Positions 9,511 through 17,381 of a DNA stretch of 64,000 bases are shown here, in pieces. How positions within the stretch are numbered: the first letter of the stretch is position 1; the number at the start of each line of letters is the position of its first letter. Where the stretch lies: positions 1-64,000 of the forward strand of contig JAKAHR010000006.1 of NCBI GenBank assembly GCA_021825365.1, written 5' to 3'. The notes under the pieces are model-generated. The model was not told the origin of the DNA and made no database searches. It worked only from the letters and a program-made list of their open reading frames with translations. The stretch comes from Nitrospirota bacterium. Its GTDB lineage: Bacteria > Nitrospirota > Thermodesulfovibrionia > Thermodesulfovibrionales > UBA6898. The position numbers and the translations under genes were made by a program.

Positions 9511-10605
9511 ATGATGCGCCTCATATATACGTTTCTTTCATCCGCGAAGTTGGCCATTGTATTGCTGGTTATCATCCTGGCGTGCTGCGTGACCGGCGTC
9601 ACTGTCTTCCGGGGTGAGCGAGCCTGGACACTGATATTTTCGACTCTCTGGTTCAACGGGATTCTGTTGCTTCTTGTCGCGAATGTGGCCTGCTGCTTCT
9701 TTCCGAGGATGTGGGGAAGAAAGCTGACAATTGTCTCATTAGGCATGATGCTCTTTCATCTCAGCTTTGTTGTCATCCTGGGCGGGATAGTTTATAACAG
9801 CCTCTTTTATTTCAGAGGTCTCATCAGGCTTACAGAGGGTGAAGTCCTCCCCAGCGGTGATCCGCAAAGTTATGACACCATCGAGAGGGGGAGGTATTTT
9901 GATTTCCGTCGGCTTAAGGGCGAAACTACTCTCAAAAAAATGCACAGAGACTATAGGGTAGAGCGTGAGGATAAAAGGGCTGCATATGAGATAGCTGTCG
10001 GCGAGGGCAGCTCACGAAAGCAGGGTATTATCTATATCACGAAAAGCCTTGAGCACCAAGGCTTCAGTTATTTCAATGACAGGGAGGGCTATTCGCTCCT
10101 GGTCATGCTCTATGACAGGGCGGGAAGGGTGCTCTACGGAGCTCATATACCGCTCCAAAGCCTCAGGCAGAAGGACGAGTCGTATCTCTACACAACAGGG
10201 ACTAAGGAAGGCCCCGGAAGTTTGCCGTTTCCTCAGACGCCTCTGAAACCTCGCTTTGCCCTCCAGGTGGCCTACAAGCCATCAAAGCTCAAGGAAAGGG
10301 GAGGTGAGGCTTTTTTCACGGTCTGGCCGTTGCAGAAGGGCATCTCATCAAAGGGTGAAAAGCCCCTGGCTGACGGCAAAGTGACGGTGGGAGAAAAATT
10401 CAGTGCAGGCGATTATTATCTGGCTGTCGCGGAGGTCCGCTACTGGGTAGGGATGAAGGTGTTTTATGAACCGGGCAAGCCCATTGTCCTGACGAGCCTC
10501 TGGGCGGGATTGGCGGGAATGGTCATCGCGTTCATCGGAAGGGTAAGGAGGGGAAAAAGACACGACAAGCCGTCAGCTATCAGCAGATCAGGCACTGACA
10601 ACTGA
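9511..10605 (+). CDS. resB: Cytochrome c biogenesis protein ResB (CcsB-type)
   Basis: This 364-residue integral membrane protein belongs to the ResB half of the system II haem lyase that exports haem and attaches it to CXnCH sites. There are three hydrophobic segments in the first 100 residues (about 13-32, 47-65, 70-98), a large extracytoplasmic domain, and a last membrane segment near 326-346, the usual ResB topology. The FHLSF sequence in the third segment carries a candidate haem-ligand histidine. Its partner ccsA lies at 12160, separated by a disrupted ATPase gene. The last ten residues (SAISRSGTDN) are encoded by a dispersed intergenic repeat, so the natural C-terminus seems to have been replaced or extended. 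Confidence 0.88.
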   Translation: MMRLIYTFLSSAKLAIVLLVIILACCVTGVTVFRGERAWTLIFSTLWFNGILLLLVANVACCFFPRMWGRKLTIVSLGMMLFHLSFVVILGGIVYNSLFYFRGLIRLTEGEVLPSGDPQSYDTIERGRYFDFRRLKGETTLKKMHRDYRVEREDKRAAYEIAVGEGSSRKQGIIYITKSLEHQGFSYFNDREGYSLLVMLYDRAGRVLYGAHIPLQSLRQKDESYLYTTGTKEGPGSLPFPQTPLKPRFALQVAYKPSKLKERGGEAFFTVWPLQKGISSKGEKPLADGKVTVGEKFSAGDYYLAVAEVRYWVGMKVFYEPGKPIVLTSLWAGLAGMVIAFIGRVRRGKRHDKPSAISRSGTDN

Positions 10606-10624
10606 ATACTGACAACTGATAATT
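10571..10624 (+). repeat. Dispersed CTGATAGCTGA-type intergenic repeat, copy at the resB 3' end
   Basis: A run of related 7-11 base units (TCAGCTATCAG, ACTGACAACTGA, ACTGATAA) that recurs at 12080-12112, 12987-13077, 13599-13628 and 14136-14164. It overlaps the last codons of resB. Confidence 0.7.
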
Positions 10625-10663
10625 TGTACACCACGGAGACAAGGAGAAACGATCAGTCACAAG

Positions 10664-10698
10664 AATGCAAATTGGCAGTATGACTGCAAATTTGCATT
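10664..10698 (+). repeat. Long hairpin upstream of the ATPase gene
   Basis: A 16-bp inverted repeat with 15 of 16 bases paired (arms 10664-10679 and 10683-10698) encloses an ATG loop. It lies 9 bases upstream of the GTG start of the AAA-type ATPase gene. It could be an operator, an attenuator or one end of an inserted element. Confidence 0.8.
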
Positions 10699-10707
10699 GA
10701 AGCTGCG

Positions 10708-11882
10708 GTGGTAATTATGCATACTTGTATTTGTGAAATACATCATCGTGATATTGAACCTTTGATTCGGGAAGGTGTGGCGACGTTCCCCTGTATAGCG
10801 GTAACCGGACCACGGCAATCGGGGAGATCGACTCTGCTCATACATACTCTGAAAGGACATAAATATGTGACACTCGACGATCCGGTTACCCGGAAGCAGG
10901 CGATATCGGATCCGCAGCTGTTTCTTGATACGCTCGGGACCAAAGTAATAATTGATGAGATACAGCTTGCCCCGCAGCTTCTTTCATATGTCAAGATAAG
11001 AGTTGATGCCGCGCGATCAGTAAAGGGACAATTTGTTTTTACGGGTTCCCAGCAGTTTTCGCTTATTAAGAATCTTGGAGATTCCCTTGCGGGAAGGATC
11101 GGGCTGTTTGATCTTCTGCCATTCTCTTTTGATGAGATGCGAAAAGCTGCTCCGCGCAAGACTGTTTCGGAGAGTTTTGTGCACGCTGCGCTTCGTGGTT
11201 TATATCCGGAACCGGTTACTGATGCGGCCATCAACGCCGAGCGCTGGTTTGGCTCTTATGTTCAAACGTATCTGGAACGCGATGTGCGCAGTATTTATAA
11301 CATCGGCAATCTCAGAGATTTTCAGCGATTCATGCAACTGCTTGCAGGAAGAGCTGGGCAATTGCTTAATCTCTCTTCTTTTGCATCCGACCTGGGTGTC
11401 AGAGTTTCAACGTAAAAAAATGGCTTTCCATACTTGAGGCAGGAAGAATAATCTATCTTCTGCCGCCCTATTACCACAACCTGGGTAAGCGCGTTACCAA
11501 AGCTCCAAAGACCTATTTCCTCGATATAGGCCTTGTCTGTTATCTCACTGGAATAAGGGACAAAACTCACCTTTTGCAAGGGCCGCTCGCGGGCCCGCTT
11601 TTTGAGAACTTCTGTATTCAGGAAACGGTGAAGCATTTTCTGAACGCTGGTCAGCGTCCTCCGCTGTATTATCTGAGGACCAGCAATAATCTGGAGGTCG
11701 ATTTGCTGATTGAGAAATCATACCAGCAACTTATTCCCGTTGAAATTAAACTCAGCAAAATACCCACGCCTGCCATGGCTCAGCCTGTGATGCGCATAAG
11801 AAAGACCTTCGACAAATTGCCGCTGAAGGAAGGCTTTCTGGTATCGCTGTCAGAAAAACCATCCAGCTTACGGCTGACGTAA
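10708..11882 (+). pseudogene. AAA-type ATPase with C-terminal DUF4143-like domain, frameshifted
   Basis: The N-terminal part carries a P-loop (TGPRQSGRSTLL), the FxDE-like VIIDEIQLAP Walker B segment, the sensor segment FVFTGSQQF, and a DUF4143-like region (WFGSYVQTYLERDVR). The frame stops at 11413-11415, yet the next frame continues directly as VKKWLSILEAGRI, LDIGLVCYLTGI and the PD-(D/E)XK-like NLEVDLLIE...PVEIK to 11882. Adding one G after base 11412 restores an uninterrupted protein reading RVSTVKKWLSILEAG, so a single-base deletion near an A7 run explains the break. It is either a pseudogene or a sequencing error. Such ATPases are widespread mobile-like accessory genes of unclear function. 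It splits the usual resB-ccsA pair. Confidence 0.85.
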
Positions 11883-12079
11883 AAGCATTACCGTTAGATG
11901 ATTTTTTGGGGAAGCTGGGGAAATAGCCATCAGCATTTCACGCCCACAAGCTTGCGCGTGCCGACGATGCACACAAAAGCCGTCGACCGGTGCGTCTCGT
12001 CCTGCGCCTTGGCGTGTTTAGATGGCCGGTCAAGTAGGATACCAGGACAATTAGATTATATTGAAGGGTTTTCCCCACT

Positions 12080-12112
12080 GCGAGCTGATAGCTGAAGGCT
12101 GATGGCTGACAA
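12080..12112 (+). repeat. Dispersed CTGATAGCTGA-type intergenic repeat, copy before ccsA
   Basis: The sequence consists of GAGCTGATAGCTGA followed by AGGCTGATGGCTGA and CAAC. The final CTGACA doubles as the candidate -35 box of the ccsA promoter. Confidence 0.75.
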
Positions 12113-12132
12113 CTTGCTGCTAATGCTATAAT
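12106..12132 (+). promoter_or_regulatory. Candidate sigma70 promoter for ccsA
   Basis: CTGACA (12106-12111, five of six to consensus) is separated by 15 bases from a perfect TATAAT (12127-12132), 28 bases upstream of the ccsA ATG. The -35 element is part of a dispersed repeat. Confidence 0.55.
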
Positions 12133-12159
12133 AAATGCACTTTGCGATGAGGTGAGCGG

Positions 12160-12984
12160 ATGAAATCTGACCTTTTGTTCTTCTGGATTGCGGTGGGACT
12201 GTACGGCCTGAGCGCATGCTGCCACATCCTTGGTCTCATGGCAAGACAGCAGAAGCTCTTCTCTGTGGGTCTGTATGCAGCCCTTTTAGGTTTTGTCCCG
12301 CATACGGTTGCCATCGGCACCCGCTGGCTGGAGACAGGGATCAGCCCCTTCTTTACCATCTCGGAGTCCCTCACCTTCGGCGTGTTCATGTCGGTACTCA
12401 TTTTTCTGATATTCCAGTCCACGTCCAGGAGGATTTGGCCGCTGGGCGTCCTGGTGATGCCGGTGGCCTTCGTCCTCATGGGGTGGGCGGGCGCTCTTCA
12501 TAAAAGCGCGGCGACACAGATTGTCCCTGCGCTGCAGAGTGCCTGGATATGGGTGCATATAATAGGTGCTTCCACAGGCTTTGGAGCGGTCCTTGCTGCC
12601 GCGGGCTTCGGTCTGCTGTATTTGCTGAAGGAGAAGAACAGTGGCGGCATTTATGAAAGATTGCCTGACTTGCCGGCCATCGACACCCTTTCCTACCGGT
12701 TCGTTGCCGGGGGGTTTATCATGTACGGTCTCATGATCGTCTCCGGCGCATTTTGGGCCAACCAGGTAAAGGGCAATTACTGGAACTGGGATCCTGTTGA
12801 GGTATGGTCCCTCATATCGTGGCTTATTTATGGGATTTATCTGCACCTTCGGATTACCATGCACTGGAGGGGCAGGAGGCTTGCCTGGTATGCACTAATA
12901 GCGCTTATGGCCATGATAGTCAGCTACTGGGGCATACCTTTTACGGTGGAGACGTTCCATACGGGGTTCAGGATAGAACATTGA
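12160..12984 (+). CDS. ccsA: Cytochrome c biogenesis protein CcsA (ResC-type haem handling protein)
   Basis: This 274-residue polytopic membrane protein has about eight hydrophobic segments and the tryptophan-rich WWD-type motif (WANQVKGNYWNWDPVE, about residues 199-214) that binds haem in CcsA/ResC/CcmC family proteins. Conserved histidines flank it (HTVAIG near the N-terminus, WVHIIGAS in the middle). With ResB it forms the system II synthetase that delivers haem to the many CXnCH sites of the cytochromes upstream. Its own promoter appears to lie in the repeat-bearing gap, consistent with separation from resB by the inserted ATPase gene. Confidence 0.92.
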   Translation: MKSDLLFFWIAVGLYGLSACCHILGLMARQQKLFSVGLYAALLGFVPHTVAIGTRWLETGISPFFTISESLTFGVFMSVLIFLIFQSTSRRIWPLGVLVMPVAFVLMGWAGALHKSAATQIVPALQSAWIWVHIIGASTGFGAVLAAAGFGLLYLLKEKNSGGIYERLPDLPAIDTLSYRFVAGGFIMYGLMIVSGAFWANQVKGNYWNWDPVEVWSLISWLIYGIYLHLRITMHWRGRRLAWYALIALMAMIVSYWGIPFTVETFHTGFRIEH

Positions 12985-12986
12985 AA

Positions 12987-13077
12987 TAGCTCTCAGCCGT
13001 CAGCGGTAGTCAGAAGGAAGAGTACTTGAAAAGGATGACTGAAAGCTGAAGGCTAATCGCTGAGTGCTGATAGCTGT
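12987..13077 (+). repeat. Dispersed CTGATAGCTGA-type repeat region between ccsA and the lipoprotein gene
   Basis: Degenerate units (CTCAGCCGTCAGCGGTAGTCAG, ACTGAAAGCTGAAGGCTAA, CGCTGAGTGCTGATAGCTG) fill most of the gap. They look like the other copies in this 4-kb stretch. Confidence 0.65.
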
Positions 13078-13094
13078 ATTGTACAGGAGGAATA

Positions 13095-13595
13095 ATGACA
13101 GGACGTAAAGTTATATTGTTGTCGGTGATAATCGGGCTTGCGTTCGGTGTGGGTGCGTGCAAACAGGGAGTGACGGACAGTCCGGATAAGCAGAAGGTCG
13201 AAGAGCAGGCGGCGGACGCGCCGAACGAGGGTCTTATCGGGGTGATAAAGAAAGGCAAGCTTGACAACTATCAATCGACCACAATCGGCAATGCCTTCGA
13301 GTCCTACAAGTACTTGATCAACAAAGACTGGAAGATGAAACAGGAAGGTATGCATTTTACGGTTCGTTTCCTTGGCTGGGTTGAACCCGGTTTGTTGAAT
13401 GAAGAAGACAAGAAGAGGGGCGTTACCGGCAAGGGGCTGGAGGTTGTATTCGTTGTCAATCCGGATGGATCCTACTATGTGTTCATGGCTTCCAGGCTGG
13501 AGACAAGGTCCGACGGAAAGATATACACGGCTCTGATGAATGACATGGCCGGCGTCCTCAGCAGCATCTATGCGAACAAGAAGATTAGTTTGTGA
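13095..13595 (+). CDS. Small lipoprotein of unknown function
   Basis: A 166-residue protein with a lipoprotein signal: hydrophobic residues 6-19 and lipobox VGAC with Cys22. A charged linker (about 23-45) precedes a small alpha/beta domain containing AFESYKYLINKDWKM and LEVVFVVNPDGSYYVFMASR. I do not recognise the family. A clear GGAGG ribosome site lies six bases before the ATG. It follows the cytochrome c assembly gene and is probably periplasmic. A link to haem protein maturation is only suggested by position. Confidence 0.75.
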   Translation: MTGRKVILLSVIIGLAFGVGACKQGVTDSPDKQKVEEQAADAPNEGLIGVIKKGKLDNYQSTTIGNAFESYKYLINKDWKMKQEGMHFTVRFLGWVEPGLLNEEDKKRGVTGKGLEVVFVVNPDGSYYVFMASRLETRSDGKIYTALMNDMAGVLSSIYANKKISL

Positions 13596-13598
13596 AGA

Positions 13599-13628
13599 AG
13601 CTATCAGCAATCAGCTGCCAGTTCTCAG
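13599..13628 (+). repeat. Dispersed CTGATAGCTGA-type repeat (inverted orientation)
   Basis: AGCTATCAGCAATCAGCTGCC and following bases are the reverse-complement form of the repeat found at 12080 and 12987. It sits directly after the small lipoprotein stop codon. Confidence 0.6.
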
Positions 13629-13683
13629 ATATATGCAAGATAAACCAAAGAGGCGTGGGAAGGATTTTTCGGGGTTGCCAGGC

Positions 13684-13713
13684 TCTGTCATTCCGGCTTG
13701 TCCGGAATCTTTC
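13684..13713 (+). repeat. Left 30-bp inverted repeat flanking the GIY-YIG gene (REP-like palindrome)
   Basis: This 30-mer is a perfect reverse complement of 14021-14050. Each arm also contains its own hairpin, ATTCCGG-CTTGT-CCGGAAT (here 13690-13708), so the unit resembles REP/BIME palindromes. It lies 15 bases before the GTG start. Confidence 0.95.
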
Positions 13714-13728
13714 TGATATGATGGCCGG

Positions 13729-14046
13729 GTGAGTAATAATAGCTTTGCTGTATATATTATGGCCAATGCAAGACCAACTCTGTATGTCGGCATTACGAAC
13801 AATCTGATCCGCCGAGTCTATGAGCACAGGAATAACCTCAATCCTAGTGGCTTTACTGCCAGGTATAACCTGCACAAACTTGTATATTATGAGATTTGCC
13901 CGGATAGCCGGAGTGCTATCATAAGAGAAAAACAAATAAAGAACATGAGCAGACAAGACAAAATGGCTCTTATCAAAATAATGAATCCTGCTATGAGGGA
14001 CTTAAATGAAGACATCGCCGGAAAGATTCCGGACAAGCCGGAATGA
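13729..14046 (+). CDS. GIY-YIG family nuclease, 105 residues
   Basis: The short N-terminal domain has the GIY-YIG signature in the form VYI...LYVG (residues 8-21), followed by the helix [11 protein letters not shown] with the catalytic-type Arg and a downstream Glu in IIREKQIK. The length matches the small stand-alone YhbQ-like group of GIY-YIG proteins, whose function is poorly known. The start is GTG. The last eight codons and the TGA stop (GKIPDKPE*) are encoded inside the right arm of the flanking inverted repeat, and the left arm lies just upstream, so gene and palindromes form one unit of about 370 bp. That arrangement suggests a small mobile or REP-type element in which the nuclease may act on the palindromes. 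Nuclease call is firm; the mobility is inference. Confidence 0.85.
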   Translation: MSNNSFAVYIMANARPTLYVGITNNLIRRVYEHRNNLNPSGFTARYNLHKLVYYEICPDSRSAIIREKQIKNMSRQDKMALIKIMNPAMRDLNEDIAGKIPDKPE

Positions 14047-14050
14047 CAGA
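14021..14050 (+). repeat. Right 30-bp inverted repeat overlapping the GIY-YIG stop codon
   Basis: Perfect reverse complement of 13684-13713 (30 of 30). It contains the inner hairpin ATTCCGG-ACAAG-CCGGAAT and encodes the C-terminal residues IPDKPE and the TGA of the nuclease gene. Confidence 0.95.
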
Positions 14051-14100
14051 AATAATAAACACAGCGGCAGGCATGCCGACGCTGTCCCAGTGTGTGTCCG

Positions 14101-14145
14101 GTTATCATTGCAGGATTCTCCGCAGAACCTGCAAGAGCTGATAAC
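14101..14145 (+). repeat. Two-tier hairpin upstream of the first B12-type radical SAM gene
   Basis: The outer arms GTTATCA (14101-14107) and TGATAAC (14139-14145) are perfectly complementary. Inside, TTGCAGGATTCT pairs with AGAACCTGCAA around a CCGC loop with one bulged base. It ends 29 bases before the next gene and overlaps another copy of the CTGATAA-type repeat (14136-14164). It may be a terminator-like or regulatory structure. Confidence 0.65.
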
Positions 14146-14174
14146 GGAACACTGATAACTGAAGACTTCTTATT

Positions 14175-15518
14175 ATGAAACTCTGCATCATCTTTCCTCC
14201 TTTGCCCTTCGGGTGGACGCCGGTCGCCCCTCCAAGCCTTGAGTATCTCGCCGCGCTGACTCGCCGCGCCGACCCGGATATCGAAATCGAACTGATCAGC
14301 GCCAGCGCGGATCCTGATGCTATTGACCGGCTTGAGTGCGATCTTGCTGCCATAAGCATTCTGACTCCCACTGCCGTGGGCGGGTACCGAATTGCGGAGA
14401 AACTGAGGGCGCGTGGAATCAAGGTCGTTTTCGGCAACATGCATGCCTCTGCCATGCCCGAGGAGGCGAAGGCCCATGGTGACGCGGTGGTGATCGGCGA
14501 GGCTGAATCAGTCTGGCCTCAGGTGCTTAAAGATTTCCGCTCCGGCAGGCTGCAGCCGTTTTACTACGGGCAGCAGATAGAGTTGGATGATCTTCCGACG
14601 CCACTTTACGGTCTTCTCAAGGGCAAGAGGAAACATCAGTTCAGGATCGTGAACACCTCGCGGGGCTGTCCATTCAACTGCACCTTCTGCTCGGTCAAGA
14701 AATTTTGGGGACCGAGGATCCGCCTTCGGCCGATAGAGCATGTGGTGCGCGACGTGGCTGCAATCCCGGGAAAGATGTATATAAACGGCGATGAGAATAT
14801 CTGGTGGACAGGCAAGGCTGACCGGGCCATTGATCTCTTCAGGGAGCTCAGGGGAAGCGGCAAGCGATGGATGGGTTTCGGCAGTCTCGGGCCGGTACTT
14901 TCCCCTGTTGGCCCCCGCCTTCTGAAGGCGGCCCGCGAGAGCGGGTTGCTTTCGGTCTGGGTCGGATGGGAATCGATATCGGACGAGGGGCTACGGGAGT
15001 TTGGGGCCCAGGGCAAGATCGGGGGCGACCGCGAACGTGCGGTGAAGACGCTTCGTGACCATGGGATCGATGTGTCGCTCTTTTATATGCTTGGCAGCCG
15101 CCATGATTCGCTCGACGACTTCAGGCGCTCCATCGAGATCGCGGACAGACTTGGCGTGAGCATGCACCCCTCTCTGGCCGTCCCTTACCCGGGTACGAAA
15201 CTGCGCGAAGAGTATGAGCCCTATTTGTACAGGGATCTGGACTGGGAATACTACAACGGCGCATATGCACTGTTCGAGCATCCGGACCCGGCGATGACGC
15301 CGGAGATCCGTGAGGAGCTCTTCTTCGAGACCTCGCTTGAACTGCTGAGCCTGCGCAGGGTGTTGTGGCATATGAAGAATGTACCTCTACGGAGTTTCCC
15401 GCATGCACACATACTATCTCTTATGTCCCAGATTCCGGTGCGGCACGGCATGAAGATAGCGTATGAGAAATGGAAGGCTGAAAGGCAGCTTGTTGCTCAA
15501 AAAAGAAATGGTCAATAA
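14175..15518 (+). CDS. B12-binding-domain radical SAM protein
   Basis: A 447-residue enzyme with an N-terminal cobalamin-type Rossmann domain (PPLPFGWTPVAPPSLEYLAALT, then GNMHASAMPEEA and GEAESVW) and a radical SAM barrel with the [4Fe-4S] motif CPFNCTFC (Cys165, 169, 172). There is no DxHxxG cobalamin-binding motif, so corrinoid binding may be base-off without histidine or absent. Later motifs include NGDENIW and WVGWES. It is clearly paralogous to the protein encoded at 17382. Family members methylate or rearrange unreactive carbons in lipids, tetrapyrroles or natural products; the substrate here is unknown. A LuxE-like acyl-activating gene lies next to it, which points to a fatty-acyl substrate (inference). 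Confidence 0.85.
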   Translation: MKLCIIFPPLPFGWTPVAPPSLEYLAALTRRADPDIEIELISASADPDAIDRLECDLAAISILTPTAVGGYRIAEKLRARGIKVVFGNMHASAMPEEAKAHGDAVVIGEAESVWPQVLKDFRSGRLQPFYYGQQIELDDLPTPLYGLLKGKRKHQFRIVNTSRGCPFNCTFCSVKKFWGPRIRLRPIEHVVRDVAAIPGKMYINGDENIWWTGKADRAIDLFRELRGSGKRWMGFGSLGPVLSPVGPRLLKAARESGLLSVWVGWESISDEGLREFGAQGKIGGDRERAVKTLRDHGIDVSLFYMLGSRHDSLDDFRRSIEIADRLGVSMHPSLAVPYPGTKLREEYEPYLYRDLDWEYYNGAYALFEHPDPAMTPEIREELFFETSLELLSLRRVLWHMKNVPLRSFPHAHILSLMSQIPVRHGMKIAYEKWKAERQLVAQKRNGQ

Positions 15519-15599
15519 CGACGGTAAGTGCCTCGTATTTGGGCAGTCATGCTTTCTTGTTGTGCATAACAGTGCTGATGAAGATACATGCAGCCTTGA

Positions 15600-15627
15600 T
15601 TGAGAATTTAACTCCTTGATATATAGT
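15600..15627 (+). promoter_or_regulatory. Candidate promoter for the LuxE-like gene
   Basis: TTGAGA (15600-15605) is spaced 16 bases from TATAGT (15622-15627) in an AT-rich 254-bp gap. It leaves a 5' leader of about 140 bases before the ATG at 15773, in which no riboswitch was recognised. Confidence 0.45.
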
Positions 15628-15772
15628 AATTTAAATGAGTTGAAAGTCTTCCGGGCCGGGCATGTTTTTTGCGATTAAAACAGTGAAACTTGTTTGCAGA
15701 AAACGTTAGGCTTTATTAGCGACCTATTATCAACCCAGAACTTATTGTCAACTAATTAGGAGGTTATCTCCA

Positions 15773-17293
15773 ATGTCTACATTGCCTTTTAAGCCGTTGA
15801 ACGATGCTGAGGCGGACTCTGAGCGGCATCGGCTCACCGAGGACGTCCTGAAGTTCATCGAGGCAGGCGTCGATTCCGAGGTGACGGAATCGGTATTCAA
15901 CGACTACGCACTCAGGATGTTCGCCCTTCACTACCAGGTCAACCTTATCTTCCGGGAGTTCTGTGACGCCAAGCACGTAAAACCAGGGGATATCGATAGG
16001 TGGGAGGATATCCCGATGGTCTATAACGATGTTTTCAAGACCCACCTTGTTGCTTCTTTCCCGCTTGAAAAATCGGTCATGGCCTGTCTGACGGGCGGCA
16101 CCACGAGCCTGACTCAAAGGGGCCGCATCTTCCGGGATGAAGACGGCAAGAGGCTTGTCTTTACCGCCAACAGGGTCATGACCGGGTCGTACCTCTTTCC
16201 TGATTTCGAGGGGGACAAACGCTGCCGCATCCTCATCCTTGCGCCGAGTCCCGAGATGGCGCCCTCCATGGGCATGGCCATCGGCATGGATCAGACCCGT
16301 TTGCATTTTGGGACACCCGACAGCATGTTTCTGCTGGGGAAGTCAGGCATTAATATCAATGAGCTCCTGAAGGCCTTGCGTGAATCCGAGGCGAGTGGGA
16401 TCCCGGTGGCGCTTATAGGCGCGACATCTGCCTATGTCTATTTTTTTCAGGCGTGCAAGAGAAAGAAGATGAGGTTCTGCCTCCCTGCTGGCAGCCGGAT
16501 ATGCGATGGAGGAGGGTACAGGGGCCGTTTTGGCAAGTTGACCCGCGAGGATTACTATGGGATGGTGCAGGAGGTCATCGGCATTCCGGGCAGCCACTGC
16601 GTCAACGTCCTGGGCGAGGCGGAGACGGCGACAAACCTCTTCGACGATTCCCTGCGCCGGAAGGTCAAGGGCCTGCCTGCCCGCACTCGGACTCGGCCGG
16701 TGCCGCCCTGGTGCAGGGTGCGTGCCATGAGCATAGACGATCTTTCTCCCCTTCCGGACGGTGAGATCGGTCTCCTTGCGCACTGGGATTTGGCCAACGT
16801 TCCTACCGTATTGGCCGTGATTACGGATAATCTCGGTTACACCACCGACAACGGACAGGGGTGTGAGATGGTGGGCCGCGCAAAGATCGAAGGCGGAAAA
16901 GTGTCTCCGCTGCCTGACGAGACCGCGGGGAGCCCAATGGGGGACTCCATGATCTTCCGCATGCTTGAGCGGTATGTGAACTTCTCGATCGAACTGAAGA
17001 TGGCGATGGCAAAGGACCCCAAGGTCGAGCCGAGCATACGGGAAGAGATCGAGGCAAGACCCGGATCGCTTCCCTCCTGCCCGCAGGTGGTTGACGAAAT
17101 ACTCGTCTCGCAGCAGGAGAACGAGGCGGCCGAGATGCGTGATGAGGCCCTCGGTGCTTTTAAGGACCAGACCGAGCGGCCGATAGAGTGGTTCGAAGAA
17201 GAGGCGAAGAAGCAGAAACTCGCAGATCACCCGGCGGGGCTGAAGTCGGAAAAGCCGCGACTGAAAAGTGAGAAAAAGGGGAAGATCAAATAA
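15773..17293 (+). CDS. LuxE-like acyl-protein synthetase / phenylacetate-CoA-ligase-like enzyme
   Basis: A 506-residue protein resembling the acyl-protein synthetase LuxE and related adenylate-forming enzymes. The N-terminal part has the WEDIPMVYNDVFKTH pattern typical of LuxE, followed by a TGGTTSLTQRG stretch that corresponds to the adenylate-forming phosphate-binding loop, and a later NVLGEAETATNLFDDS segment. Such enzymes activate a fatty acid as acyl-AMP and pass it to a thiol. The C-terminal 40 residues are Lys/Glu-rich and probably disordered. A strong AGGAGG site lies upstream of the ATG. It sits between two paralogous B12-type radical SAM genes with no luxC or luxD nearby, so bioluminescence is not implied; a modified lipid or acyl-peptide product is more likely. 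Confidence 0.75.
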   Translation: MSTLPFKPLNDAEADSERHRLTEDVLKFIEAGVDSEVTESVFNDYALRMFALHYQVNLIFREFCDAKHVKPGDIDRWEDIPMVYNDVFKTHLVASFPLEKSVMACLTGGTTSLTQRGRIFRDEDGKRLVFTANRVMTGSYLFPDFEGDKRCRILILAPSPEMAPSMGMAIGMDQTRLHFGTPDSMFLLGKSGININELLKALRESEASGIPVALIGATSAYVYFFQACKRKKMRFCLPAGSRICDGGGYRGRFGKLTREDYYGMVQEVIGIPGSHCVNVLGEAETATNLFDDSLRRKVKGLPARTRTRPVPPWCRVRAMSIDDLSPLPDGEIGLLAHWDLANVPTVLAVITDNLGYTTDNGQGCEMVGRAKIEGGKVSPLPDETAGSPMGDSMIFRMLERYVNFSIELKMAMAKDPKVEPSIREEIEARPGSLPSCPQVVDEILVSQQENEAAEMRDEALGAFKDQTERPIEWFEEEAKKQKLADHPAGLKSEKPRLKSEKKGKIK

Positions 17294-17315
17294 CCAGTGT
17301 GCTTATGCATTGTTC

Positions 17316-17344
17316 TTGACAAATGGCCGGCTAACATTCTAATT
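17316..17344 (+). promoter_or_regulatory. Candidate promoter for the second B12-type radical SAM gene
   Basis: TTGACA (17316-17321) and CTAATT (17339-17344) are 17 bases apart, 38 bases before the ATG at 17382. Confidence 0.5.
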
Positions 17345-17381
17345 TAAAAAAGTTATCTACGTAGCTTCAAAACAAGAGCCG

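Larger units (their letters stand above)
11883..12159. other. 277-bp gap with repeat and promoter but no convincing gene
   Basis: After the ATPase remnant there is a GC-rich block (about 11940-12030) that can be read on the minus strand in two frames but has no start or recognisable domain. It is followed by AT-rich sequence, a copy of the dispersed CTGATAGCTGA repeat at 12080-12112 and the ccsA promoter. No tRNA or small RNA was recognised. Confidence 0.5.

Noticed and set aside
11938..12225. 95-residue minus-strand frame in the gap before ccsA
   Set aside because: It runs through the dispersed repeat and the ccsA 5' end and has no domain; a second frame on the same strand is equally open, so no gene call is justified.
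15773..17293. Bioluminescence (lux) operon because of the LuxE-like protein
   Set aside because: No luxA, luxB, luxC or luxD is present; LuxE-like enzymes occur in other acyl pathways.
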